64,000 nt of DNA, taken from positions 186,001 to 250,000 of the forward strand of contig CAWHDV010000019.1 in the NCBI GenBank assembly GCA_963828185.1. The letters run 5' to 3'. Below are positions 1 through 7,551 of the stretch, one piece after another. The stretch is from Rhodoblastus sp963828185. GTDB taxonomy: Bacteria > Pseudomonadota > Alphaproteobacteria > Rhizobiales > Beijerinckiaceae. The stretch's first letter is position 1. Every line of letters begins with the position of its first letter. The position numbers and the translations under genes are program-made. Below the pieces are notes generated by a model. It had not been told where the DNA came from. It was given only the letters and a program-made list of their open reading frames with translations, and ran no database searches.

Positions 1-189
1 GGCGCGATCTCCTTCGCCCGCCTGCGCCGGCTCTATTTCGCCGCCGAGGATGAAAAAGGCGGCGCGGTGGAGAACGGCCCGCGCTTTTTCTCGCAGAAAA
101 CCTGCCACCACCGGCCGGAGATTTACGGCGGCATCCGCGCGTCGGAGTCCGCCGAACTATTACGCGATTTCTTCAAGGCGCGGCGGTGA
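1..189 (+). CDS. tadA: tRNA adenosine(34) deaminase TadA, C-terminal fragment
   Basis: Frame 1 is open from the first base and ends at TGA 187-189, giving the last 62 residues of a protein whose 5' end lies outside the window. The fragment contains GAISFARLRRLYFAAED near its start and a CHHRPEIYGG segment, the typical tail of alphaproteobacterial TadA, which deaminates A34 to inosine in tRNA-Arg(ACG). The catalytic HAE and PCxxC zinc motifs would be upstream and cannot be checked. The stop codon abuts the stop codon of the convergent modA gene with no spacer. The assignment rests on recognising the tail sequence only. Confidence 0.8.
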   Translation, partial: GAISFARLRRLYFAAEDEKGGAVENGPRFFSQKTCHHRPEIYGGIRASESAELLRDFFKARR

Positions 190-999
190 TCATTTCCCGC
201 CCAGCACCGCAAACCCCTGTTTGACGAAAAACTTCGCCGCCTCCGGCCCCTCCAGGAACGCCAGAAACTTCCCCGCCGCCTCGCCCCTGGCGCTGGCGGT
301 CAAGGCGATGGGATAGACCACTGGCGGATGCGAGTTTTCCGGGAAGCGCGCGACGATTTTCACGTCGGGCGCGGCATGGGCGTCGGTGGCGTAGACGACG
401 CCCAGCGGCGTCTCGCCACGCGATACGTAGAGCAGGGCGGAGCGGACATTGTCGGCGAGCGCCAGATGCGCCTGCACGCCATCCCACAGGCCGAGCTTCG
501 TCAGCGCCTGCTTGCCGTAAATTCCTGCCGGCACGCTGACCGGGTCGCCCATCGACAGGCGTCCGCCCTGAAGCGCCGAGGACAGGCCGGCGGGCGTCAA
601 CGCCACTGAATTTTCCGCGGCGGCTTTCGGCGCGATCAGCACCAGATCGTTGCCGAGCAGGTTTTTGCGCGAAGGCGCGGCGATCAGGTTTCTCGCGACG
701 AGATAGTCCATGCTTTTTGTGTCGGCGCCGATGAAAATGTCGGCCGGGGCGCCAGCCTCGATCTGCCGCGCCAGCGAAAATGAGCCGGCGTAGGAAATGG
801 CCACCGCCTGGCCGGTGCGGCTTTTCCACTGTGCGGCGGCGTCGTCGAGAGCGTTCTTCAGGCTGGCGGCGGCGAAAACCATCACCGAGCCGCTTTGGGC
901 CACTGGGGCGGCGGCGGAAGGCGCAGCGTCGAGCGCCCTGGCGGGAGAGAGCAGGGCGATGAAAGCCGCCAGGGCGGAAAAGATCGGGGTCGCGCGCAA
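190..999 (-). CDS. modA: Molybdate ABC transporter periplasmic binding protein ModA
   Basis: A 269-residue periplasmic protein that would capture molybdate and deliver it to a ModBC permease. After the signal peptide (hydrophobic run ending near SPARA) comes VMVFAAASLKNALDD, the ModA signature that supplies oxyanion-binding serines, followed by a SYAGSFSLARQIEAGAPADIFIG region. I chose TTG at 999 because GGAGA lies about eight bases upstream and the product then begins directly with a clean signal peptide; a longer in-frame start at 1077 would put a charged extension before it. No modB, modC or molybdopterin genes are nearby, so this is an orphan binding protein in this window. It converges on tadA with zero spacing. 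Confidence 0.9.
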   Translation of the reverse strand: MRATPIFSALAAFIALLSPARALDAAPSAAAPVAQSGSVMVFAAASLKNALDDAAAQWKSRTGQAVAISYAGSFSLARQIEAGAPADIFIGADTKSMDYLVARNLIAAPSRKNLLGNDLVLIAPKAAAENSVALTPAGLSSALQGGRLSMGDPVSVPAGIYGKQALTKLGLWDGVQAHLALADNVRSALLYVSRGETPLGVVYATDAHAAPDVKIVARFPENSHPPVVYPIALTASARGEAAGKFLAFLEGPEAAKFFVKQGFAVLGGK

Positions 1000-1098
1000 G
1001 TGGCATTCTCCGGCAGGGGTGATCCGTGGCAAACTCCGCTCGCAAGCGAGTCGGGCGGTCCCGGCAATATGTAACAATTCTACAGCAATGGGGGAAGC

Positions 1099-2400
1099 AT
1101 GTCGGAAGCGGGTCAGTTTTCAGCGGCGGCTTCCTTCGAGCAACATCCCCTGCGGGCGAGAATCCTCGGCGAACTGCACGCCAGGCCAACGCGGCCGCTC
1201 GAAAGCCCCGCCCGCATCCTGCATTTCGGTTTCCTGGCCGACGCCAAACGGGCCGACGCCGACCGGCTGGCGCTGGCCAACGCCTGCGTCGAGCGAGGCC
1301 TGCCCGGTCCCGATCCGCAAACGCGGCAATTCCGGCTGGAGCTGCAAGGCGCGGTGCTGGTGTGGGAGCGGCACGGCGAATTCATCACCCACAGCTGGGA
1401 ATTCGCCTGTGGCGAGGTCGAAGGGCCGTTTTCGCCTTCGCCCGAAGCCCTGATGCAGAAGTTGAAAATGCTGCCGCAGCCCGGCCCGTTGCTGGTCGCC
1501 GTCGATCTGCACATGGTTGTTGGCGACGCCGATCCCGCCGCGCTGGCGAAAACTTTCGGCCCACTGCAACTGGCGGTCGCCGAGGCCAACGGCGGCCGCG
1601 CGCTGATCGCCACCGATTTCGCGCCCGACACGTTCGGCTTCGTGCGCGTCTTCATCGCCAACCGGGCCATGCCCGACATGGCCGCCGGCCGCCTGGCGCA
1701 AAGGCTGCTCGAGCTGGAAACCTATCGCACGCTGGCGCTGATGGGCCTGCCGGAAGCGCAGCGGCTCACGCCGTCCATTCGCCACATCGAGGAGGAATTG
1801 CCGCATATCCTCGACGCCATGACCAAGGCGCAGGGCGTCGACGCCAATCGCCAGCTGCTCGACGAATTGACCAGCCTCGCGGCGGAACTCGAGGTCGGCG
1901 CGACCGCCAGCCTTTATCGTTTCGGCGCCACCCGCGCCTACGACGATCTCGTCCAGGAACGGCTGCAGGCGATCAACGAGACGCCCTTGCCCGATTACGC
2001 GAGCTTTGGCGGTTTTCTCACCCGGCGCCTGCAACCGGCGATCCGCACCTGCGCCAACACCGAAGCGCGCCAGGCCGATCTCTCGCGAAAACTGGCGCGC
2101 GCCGCGCAATTGCTGCGCACCCGCGTCGATACGGAAGTCGAGGCGCAGAACGGCGATCTGCTGCGGCAGATGGGCGAGCGGGTGCAATTGCAACTGCGCT
2201 TGCAGCAGACGGTGGAAGGGCTGTCGGTCGCCGCCATCACCTATTATATTTCCAGCGTCTTCAACCACCTGTTCGAAGGCGCGCAAAAGGCCGGTTTTCC
2301 GATCGACCCGACCATCGCCACGGCGGTGTCCATTCCCCTCGTCGCGATTTTTGTCGGCTGGACCGTCTGGCGCATTCGCCGCAAGCACAAGGACGAGTGA
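1099..2400 (+). CDS. DUF3422 family membrane-anchored protein
   Basis: A 433-residue protein matching the DUF3422 family by its N-terminal block (EQHPLRARILGELHARP, FGFLAD) and by the long helical middle part. The C-terminus holds a hydrophobic stretch (about residues 395-420) ending in a basic tail, RRKHKDE, so it is probably tail-anchored in the inner membrane with most of the protein cytoplasmic. The start ATG has a GGGGGAAG ribosome-binding site directly upstream. It is transcribed divergently from modA. The family has no established biochemical function; I see no catalytic motif, only the anchor and extended helices that could form a coiled coil. Confidence 0.85.
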   Translation: MSEAGQFSAAASFEQHPLRARILGELHARPTRPLESPARILHFGFLADAKRADADRLALANACVERGLPGPDPQTRQFRLELQGAVLVWERHGEFITHSWEFACGEVEGPFSPSPEALMQKLKMLPQPGPLLVAVDLHMVVGDADPAALAKTFGPLQLAVAEANGGRALIATDFAPDTFGFVRVFIANRAMPDMAAGRLAQRLLELETYRTLALMGLPEAQRLTPSIRHIEEELPHILDAMTKAQGVDANRQLLDELTSLAAELEVGATASLYRFGATRAYDDLVQERLQAINETPLPDYASFGGFLTRRLQPAIRTCANTEARQADLSRKLARAAQLLRTRVDTEVEAQNGDLLRQMGERVQLQLRLQQTVEGLSVAAITYYISSVFNHLFEGAQKAGFPIDPTIATAVSIPLVAIFVGWTVWRIRRKHKDE

Positions 2401-2422
2401 CGGCGCGCGGCGAGGCGTCCGC

Positions 2423-3700
2423 TCAGGCGGCGACGCGGGCGCCTTTTTTGACGGCGATGATCGCCACGGCCGCAAGCAGGCAGGCGACGCCCGCGGAGGT
2501 GAAGGCCGGGAGGTAGCTCGCCAGCGCGTCGCGCGAAGCCCCCGCGCCATACGCCGCGGTCGCTGAGCCGAGCTGATGCGCGGTGAAAATCCAGCCGAAC
2601 ACCAGCGGGCCTTGTCCGCGCCCGAAAGCCTGCCCCGCCATGCGGACCGTCGGCGGCACCGTGGCGATCCAGTCGAGGCCGTAGAACACAGCGAAAAGAC
2701 TCAAGCCGTAAAACGAAAAGTCGGTGTAGGGCAGCAAGATCAGGCTGAGCCCGCGCAGTCCATAATACCAGAACAGCAGCGCCCGATTGTCGAAGCGGTC
2801 CGACAGCCAGCCGGAGCCGATGGTTCCGACAAAGTCGCAGCCGCCCATCAACGCCAGCACGCCCGACGCAGCGACGGCGCCGATGCCGAAATCATGGCAG
2901 AGCGGGATGAAGTGGTTCTGCACGAGCCCGCTGGTGGAAAGCCCGCAGATGAAGAATGTCCCCGCCAGCACCCAGAAAACCGGGTTGCCGGAGGCGTCGC
3001 GCAGCGCGCTGAAGCTGTTGGCGAACGCATTGCCGGCGCCGTTTTCCGCGTTCGGAGCGACGACCATGTCCTCGCCGTAAGAGGGCAGGGCCACATCGCT
3101 GGGATGGTCGCGAATGACCAGCAAGGTGAGCGCGAGGCAGATCAGGCACAGGACGCCGGCGGGGACCATCGCCATCCGCCATCCCATATGGTCCGACAGC
3201 CAGGCGGCGACCGGCAGGAACAGTAATTGCCCGGTGGCGCTGCTGGCGCTGAGGACGCCGACGACCAGGCCCCGCCGCCTGGTGAACCAGCGCGTGGCGA
3301 TCGTCGCGCCGAGGATGTTGGCCGTGACGCCGGTCGACAGGCCGAGCATCACGCCCCAGGTCAGCCAGAGTTGCCAGAGCGCCGTCATCCGGGTCGCCAG
3401 CGCCAGTCCAGCGACGATCAGCGCCAAGGCGATCGCAACGACCCGCTGGACGCCGTAACGCTGCATCAATGCGGCGGCGAAAGGCGCCACCAGGCCATAC
3501 AGCATCAGGCGGAGCGCCAGCGCGCCTGAAATCGCGCCCAGGCTCCAGCCGAACTCATTTTTCAGCGGCAGCAGCAGCACGCCCGGCATGCCCATCGCGG
3601 CCGACGTCGCGAGCATGGTCAGGAACGTGACCGTGACCACCGCCCAGCCATAATGGACGCCGCGCCGCGACAGGATGGGAGCGAGAACGTGCGAGAGCAT
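2423..3700 (-). CDS. MFS transporter (monocarboxylate/oxalate-formate antiporter type)
   Basis: A 425-residue major facilitator with about 12 hydrophobic segments and an N-terminal YGWAVVTVTFLTM helix resembling the OFA/monocarboxylate group. The cytoplasmic loop between helices 2 and 3 is MQRYGVQRV, a divergent form of the MFS motif A. It starts 27 bp after the tautomerase stop on the same strand, so marR, tautomerase and this gene probably form one operon. The substrate cannot be told from sequence; the pairing with a tautomerase suggests a small carboxylate or an aromatic breakdown product, entering or leaving the cell. An efflux role under MarR control is equally possible. Confidence 0.8.
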   Translation of the reverse strand: MLSHVLAPILSRRGVHYGWAVVTVTFLTMLATSAAMGMPGVLLLPLKNEFGWSLGAISGALALRLMLYGLVAPFAAALMQRYGVQRVVAIALALIVAGLALATRMTALWQLWLTWGVMLGLSTGVTANILGATIATRWFTRRRGLVVGVLSASSATGQLLFLPVAAWLSDHMGWRMAMVPAGVLCLICLALTLLVIRDHPSDVALPSYGEDMVVAPNAENGAGNAFANSFSALRDASGNPVFWVLAGTFFICGLSTSGLVQNHFIPLCHDFGIGAVAASGVLALMGGCDFVGTIGSGWLSDRFDNRALLFWYYGLRGLSLILLPYTDFSFYGLSLFAVFYGLDWIATVPPTVRMAGQAFGRGQGPLVFGWIFTAHQLGSATAAYGAGASRDALASYLPAFTSAGVACLLAAVAIIAVKKGARVAA

Positions 3701-3727
3701 GGCCGAAAATCCCCTGCGGAATATGGA

Positions 3728-4111
3728 TCACTCCACCAGCGACGCTTCGCCCTTGCCGAACGACCAATCCTCGCGGCCCGTACTGACGAGGCTGACAAAG
3801 ACATCTTCGGGACGCAGGTCCAGCTTCTGGCGCAGGTCATCGACAACCTGCCGGTAGAAGCCGCGCTTCTGCTCGATGGCGCGGCCTTCGACCAGAGTGA
3901 GCTGGATGAACACCAGGTCGCTTGTGCGCTCGATGCCGAAAAACGACGGATCGTAGATGAAGTTTTCCGGGTCATGTTCGGCGATGACCTGAAAACGATC
4001 GTTTTCAGGCGCCTTGAGGATTTCGACCATGGCCTTGTAGACAATTTCGCCGATCGTCCTGCGATATGCTGCGGACTTTCCCTTGACGAGGTCAATGCGG
4101 GCGAAAGGCAT
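3728..4111 (-). CDS. Tautomerase family protein (Tautomerase_2 type)
   Basis: A 127-residue protein beginning Met-Pro-Phe-Ala-Arg; in the tautomerase superfamily Met is removed and the N-terminal proline acts as the catalytic base. The double-length form (about 125 residues rather than 60) and the block NFIYDPSFFGIERT fit the Tautomerase_2 group. Relatives catalyse keto-enol tautomerisation, and some act in aromatic or halogenated acid catabolism, but the substrate here is unknown. A near-palindrome (4142-4153) 31 bases upstream of the start matches the palindrome in front of the marR gene, suggesting MarR control. The gene sits between marR and an MFS transporter on the same strand. Confidence 0.82.
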   Translation of the reverse strand: MPFARIDLVKGKSAAYRRTIGEIVYKAMVEILKAPENDRFQVIAEHDPENFIYDPSFFGIERTSDLVFIQLTLVEGRAIEQKRGFYRQVVDDLRQKLDLRPEDVFVSLVSTGREDWSFGKGEASLVE

Positions 4112-4141
4112 CTGCTTCTCCTTGGGGTCGGGCGCGCATCA

Positions 4142-4153
4142 GGGTATATGCCC
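4142..4153. promoter_or_regulatory. Candidate MarR operator upstream of the tautomerase gene
   Basis: GGGTATATGCCC is an imperfect palindrome in the 63-bp gap between marR and the tautomerase. It shares the core GGTATAT with the perfect palindrome at 4599-4608 before marR. Two copies at the two places where a local MarR would be expected to bind is suggestive. No binding data are available. Confidence 0.45.
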
Positions 4154-4174
4154 CGATATCGGCGACAAACAGGT

Positions 4175-4591
4175 TTATCCCTCCCGCAAGCGGGAAAGCT
4201 GGTCGGCAAGCGCGGCGATTTCGGAAAACTCGACCAGCGACTCGATGTTCTTCTGGGCCATGCGCCAATAGGGGAGCGCGACTTCGATGGCTGAGCGCCC
4301 GGCCTGTGTCAAATGGGCGACGCGCTCGCGCTGGTCGGTTGCGCCGACCTCGAGCCGCACGAAGCCTTGTCGTTCGAGCGGGTGCAGGTTGCGGCCCATC
4401 GTCGAGCGGTCGAGCGCGGTGACGCTGGCCAGGCGCGTCACCGTCACAGGCCCCAGACGGGCCAGCGTGCGCAGCACCGAAAATTGGGTGATCCGCAGGC
4501 CGGAGGGCTCCAGCGCCTTGTCATAAGCCGCCGTGACCGCCCGGGTGGCGCGGCGCAGCGTGGAGCAAGCGCAGGGAAGGTCGCTTTTCAT
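4175..4591 (-). CDS. MarR family transcriptional regulator
   Basis: A 138-residue winged-helix protein. Residues about 30-100 carry the MarR fold: QFSVLRTLARLGPVTVTRLA, then the recognition helix region LDRSTMGRNLHPLERQGFV and a wing with DQRERVAHLT. The start is placed at ATG 4591 (product begins MKSDLPCACS); the longer in-frame version would run through the palindrome at 4599-4608. Cysteines at positions 7 and 9 in the N-terminal helix could make it redox-responsive, but that is inference. It heads a marR-tautomerase-MFS unit and probably represses both itself and the downstream genes until an aromatic or other small ligand binds. Confidence 0.85.
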   Translation of the reverse strand: MKSDLPCACSTLRRATRAVTAAYDKALEPSGLRITQFSVLRTLARLGPVTVTRLASVTALDRSTMGRNLHPLERQGFVRLEVGATDQRERVAHLTQAGRSAIEVALPYWRMAQKNIESLVEFSEIAALADQLSRLREG

Positions 4592-4598
4592 GATTAGA

Positions 4599-4608
4599 GG
4601 TATATACC
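4599..4608. promoter_or_regulatory. Candidate MarR operator at the marR start
   Basis: GGTATATACC is a perfect 10-bp palindrome lying eight bases upstream of the chosen marR start codon, where a bound repressor would block initiation. A related sequence lies at 4142-4153. The proposal is autoregulation by the adjacent MarR protein. Confidence 0.5.
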
Positions 4609-4655
4609 CGCGTAATCCGGGATGCAAGCTAAGTCCCGGCGCCCGGCTGACGCGC

Positions 4656-5897
4656 TCAGTCCTTGCGCCAGACGAACAGCGAGCTCAGCGAGAAATTCCA
4701 TACCGAGCCCATGATGACGCCGGCCAGCGTCGACAGCGTGATCGCCGGGTAAACCCGGTAGAGCCAGGTGGCGACGCCGACATTTGCCACCGCGCCGATG
4801 GCGCAGACCACGTAGAAATAGACCAGGCCGCGGACGATCGGCCAAAGACCCTTCAGCTTGGCGTCGCGGTAGGTGATGGCGTTGTTGATGAAGAAATTGC
4901 TGGTCATCGCCACGATCACGGCGATGCTTTGCGCCAGTTCGTAACTGACGCCAGGAAACATCAGCGCCAGATTGACGGTGGCCAGCTGGACGGCGACGCC
5001 GGTCGCCCCCACCAGGCCGAAGAAGATGAAGGGCACGGGAATGCGGCCGCCGCTGGCCTTGTTGACCATCAACCCAAGGAAGTCGAGGCCGACCTTGATG
5101 TCGAATTTCAATTCGCCCGCCAGTCTTTCCCGGAACATGTAGCCGACCTCTTCGATTTGCAGCGGGCTTGGCGCCGAAGCCACGATATCCGCGAGGATCT
5201 TGAAGCCGGAGGAGGTGAGGCGCGGCGCGCAATCCTCGACAATTTCCCGCCGCAGCATGAAAAATCCGCTCATCAGGTCGGAAAAATCGGCGCGCAGCGC
5301 CCGTTTCGCCAGTTTTGTCGCGAATTGGCTGATGGCGGCGCGACGCGCCGAAAAACCTGCATGCGACGAGCCGCCCTCGACGTGGCGGCTGCCGACGACG
5401 AGGTCGCTGCCCGAGCGCAGTTTCTCAAGCATTTTCGGCAGGATACGCTCGTCATGCTGCAAATCGGCGTCCATCACCGCGACAATGGGCGCGCTGGAGG
5501 CGAGCATGCCTTCGATGCAGGCGCCCGCAAGGCCGCGCCGGTTGACGCGGCGCAGACAGCGCACCCTCGGGTCGTCGCGCGCGATTTCCTTGGCCAGCGC
5601 CGCCGTGCCGTCGGGGCTGTTGTCGTCCACGACGATCATTTCCCAGGCCACGCCGGTCAAGGCGACGTCCACGCGCTTGAGCAATTCGCGCAGATTGCCG
5701 CTTTCGTTGAAGGTCGGAATGACGAGTGTCAGTTCGGCTGCCAATGTCTGGGCATTCCTTTCGGGCTCGCTTCCTGCTAGCGACAATTCGTCCGACAGTC
5801 CAGCCAGCCGCTGCGCGGCGCGGACAAGTCGTTCACGGTCGTCGGCGGGCAAACGCGCGCGCGGCGCTCCAGCATGGTCAAACTCAGGCGCCTGCAT
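4656..5897 (-). CDS. Bifunctional glycosyltransferase family 2 with C-terminal GtrA domain
   Basis: A 413-residue two-domain protein. Residues about 55-290 form a DPM1-like GT-A glycosyltransferase: LTLVIPTFNESGN, VVDDNSPDGTA (nucleotide-sugar binding aspartates) and DADLQHDE. From about 295 onward is a GtrA-like domain with four hydrophobic helices (start PFIFFGLVGATGVAVQ, end SVWNFSLSSLFVWRKD). Such proteins move a sugar from a nucleotide donor to polyprenyl phosphate and may flip it across the membrane. Start choice is uncertain: ATG 5897 overlaps the start codon of the divergent gene, and a TTG near LAAELTLVIP would give a more usual N-terminus. The product would supply the GT39 enzyme encoded next door. 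Confidence 0.85.
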   Translation of the reverse strand: MQAPEFDHAGAPRARLPADDRERLVRAAQRLAGLSDELSLAGSEPERNAQTLAAELTLVIPTFNESGNLRELLKRVDVALTGVAWEMIVVDDNSPDGTAALAKEIARDDPRVRCLRRVNRRGLAGACIEGMLASSAPIVAVMDADLQHDERILPKMLEKLRSGSDLVVGSRHVEGGSSHAGFSARRAAISQFATKLAKRALRADFSDLMSGFFMLRREIVEDCAPRLTSSGFKILADIVASAPSPLQIEEVGYMFRERLAGELKFDIKVGLDFLGLMVNKASGGRIPVPFIFFGLVGATGVAVQLATVNLALMFPGVSYELAQSIAVIVAMTSNFFINNAITYRDAKLKGLWPIVRGLVYFYVVCAIGAVANVGVATWLYRVYPAITLSTLAGVIMGSVWNFSLSSLFVWRKD

Positions 5898-7401
5898 GGT
5901 GGGAATTCCGTCACAAGTCAAACCAACATCGGCCTTGCGCCTCTCGTCGGAGCGCAAGACCATCACGCTGATCCTTATCGCTTTGGCGTTAAGATTTATT
6001 TTCGCCGCGTCAACCGGCCTCGGCGTCGATGAGGCCTATACGGTCGCGACCAGTCGGGTTTTGGCCCTCAGCACGTTCGATCATCCGCCGCTCGCCTGGT
6101 GGATCGCGCATTTCGCGGGCGTCCTGCTGGGCGAGAGCGACTTCGCCCTGCGCCTGCCTTTCGTGCTGCTGTTCGCCTTGACCTCGTGGCTGATGTTCGT
6201 GCTGACGCGGCGCCTGTTCGGAGCGGAAGCCGGGTTTTACGCGGCCCTGGCGCTATCCCTGTCGCCGGTCCTCGGCCTGACCGACGCCTCCTTCATCGTG
6301 CCGGACGCGCCGCTGCTGCCGGCCATGCTGGGCTGCGCCACTGCGCTGGCGCGGGTGTTCTTCGATCCGGACAGGCGCTCCGCCTGGGCGTGGTGGCTGC
6401 TGGCGGGCCTTTGCGCCGGCCTGGCTCTGTTGTCGAAATATCACGGCGCGCTCCTTTTCGCCGGCGCGGGCCTGTTCATCCTTTTGAGCGCGCGACAGCG
6501 CTTCTGGCTGGCGACGCCGTGGCCCTATGCCGCGGCCTTGATCGCGCTGGCCTTTTTTGCGCCCGTGCTGGTGTGGAACTCCCAACATAGCTGGGTTTCC
6601 TTCGCCTTCCAGGGCGGGCGCGCGGGCGCGCCGCATCTGCATCCGCTGGCGCCCCTCGCCTTGATCGGCCTGCAATCCCTGTGGCTGGCGCCATGGATTT
6701 TTTTCCCGCTGGCTGCCCTGTTCATCCGGGCGCTCATCCGGGGGCCGTCGCGGGAAAAGGACTTCTTTCTCGCCTGTCTCGCCGTAGCGCCGATTTTTCT
6801 GTTCACCCTCGTCGCCTTGTGGTCGAGCAAGCGGGTTCTGCCGCATTGGGTCGCGCCGGGCTATCTGCTGCTGTTTCCGCTGCTCGGGCGCGAGATCGCG
6901 CAGCGGCTCGAGCGCGGCGCGCCGTTGTTGCGCCGCGGCCTTGTCGCCGCCAGCGCCTTCATGGTCTGCGGGATCGCCTTGGTCGCGGTCCTGCCGCACC
7001 AGCGTCTGGCGGCGCTTTCGGGGCCGAAATATCCGCTGTTCGAACTGCTCGACTGGGACGATTTCGCGCATGAATTTTCCGCGCGAAACCTCGGCGGCCC
7101 GAAAACGTTCATCGCCGCGACGCGCTGGCTCGATGCGGGCAAGCTCGGCTATGCGATGCGCAATGCGACGCCGGTGCTTTGTTTGTCCAACGATCCGCGC
7201 GGCTTCGGCCTGATCCGCGATCCCGCCACGTTCGTGGGATGGGACGCGGTGGTCGTCGCGCCGAAAATGACGCTGGAGGAGGCGCGGCGGCGGCTGGGGC
7301 GCTATTTCAACTCCATCGAGCCCGAGGCGCCGATCGACATCATGCAGGGCGGGCGGCCGGTCGATCGTCCTGCAAGTGTTCCGCGCGAAAAACTTTCATG
7401 A
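5896..7401 (+). CDS. GT39 family (ArnT/PMT-like) glycosyltransferase, C-terminus frameshifted
   Basis: An integral membrane protein of about 501 residues with many hydrophobic helices. The first periplasmic loop carries GLGVDEAYTV, the Asp-Glu motif of GT39/GT83 enzymes that use polyprenyl-phosphate sugars as donors. It is divergent from a GT2-GtrA gene that could make such a donor. The last residues in frame (after MQGGRP) are unlike the family, whereas dropping one base near 7351-7360 continues as IVLQVFRAKNFHDP and ends at TAG 7457-7459. I infer a one-base insertion, so the intact gene would be 5896-7459. A TTG at the LRLSSERK position is an alternative start. The acceptor (lipid A, protein or another glycolipid) cannot be determined. 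Confidence 0.8.
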   Translation: MVGIPSQVKPTSALRLSSERKTITLILIALALRFIFAASTGLGVDEAYTVATSRVLALSTFDHPPLAWWIAHFAGVLLGESDFALRLPFVLLFALTSWLMFVLTRRLFGAEAGFYAALALSLSPVLGLTDASFIVPDAPLLPAMLGCATALARVFFDPDRRSAWAWWLLAGLCAGLALLSKYHGALLFAGAGLFILLSARQRFWLATPWPYAAALIALAFFAPVLVWNSQHSWVSFAFQGGRAGAPHLHPLAPLALIGLQSLWLAPWIFFPLAALFIRALIRGPSREKDFFLACLAVAPIFLFTLVALWSSKRVLPHWVAPGYLLLFPLLGREIAQRLERGAPLLRRGLVAASAFMVCGIALVAVLPHQRLAALSGPKYPLFELLDWDDFAHEFSARNLGGPKTFIAATRWLDAGKLGYAMRNATPVLCLSNDPRGFGLIRDPATFVGWDAVVVAPKMTLEEARRRLGRYFNSIEPEAPIDIMQGGRPVDRPASVPREKLS

Positions 7402-7551
7402 TCCGGCGCCAGAGTTTTCGTTGCGCCGCGCGGGCGACAGGCCGGACGACGCGCGTTAGCGCCAATTCCTGCTTGCAAAATCGGCGTCGACGACCCAGCT
7501 TTGGCGAGAGGAAACTGGCGCTTGCGGCTTTGCCGCGCGCAAGGAGTTTGC

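Noticed and set aside
1..1077. A start for modA at 1077
   Set aside because: This would put a charged extension before a clear signal peptide; TTG 999 has a better ribosome-binding site.
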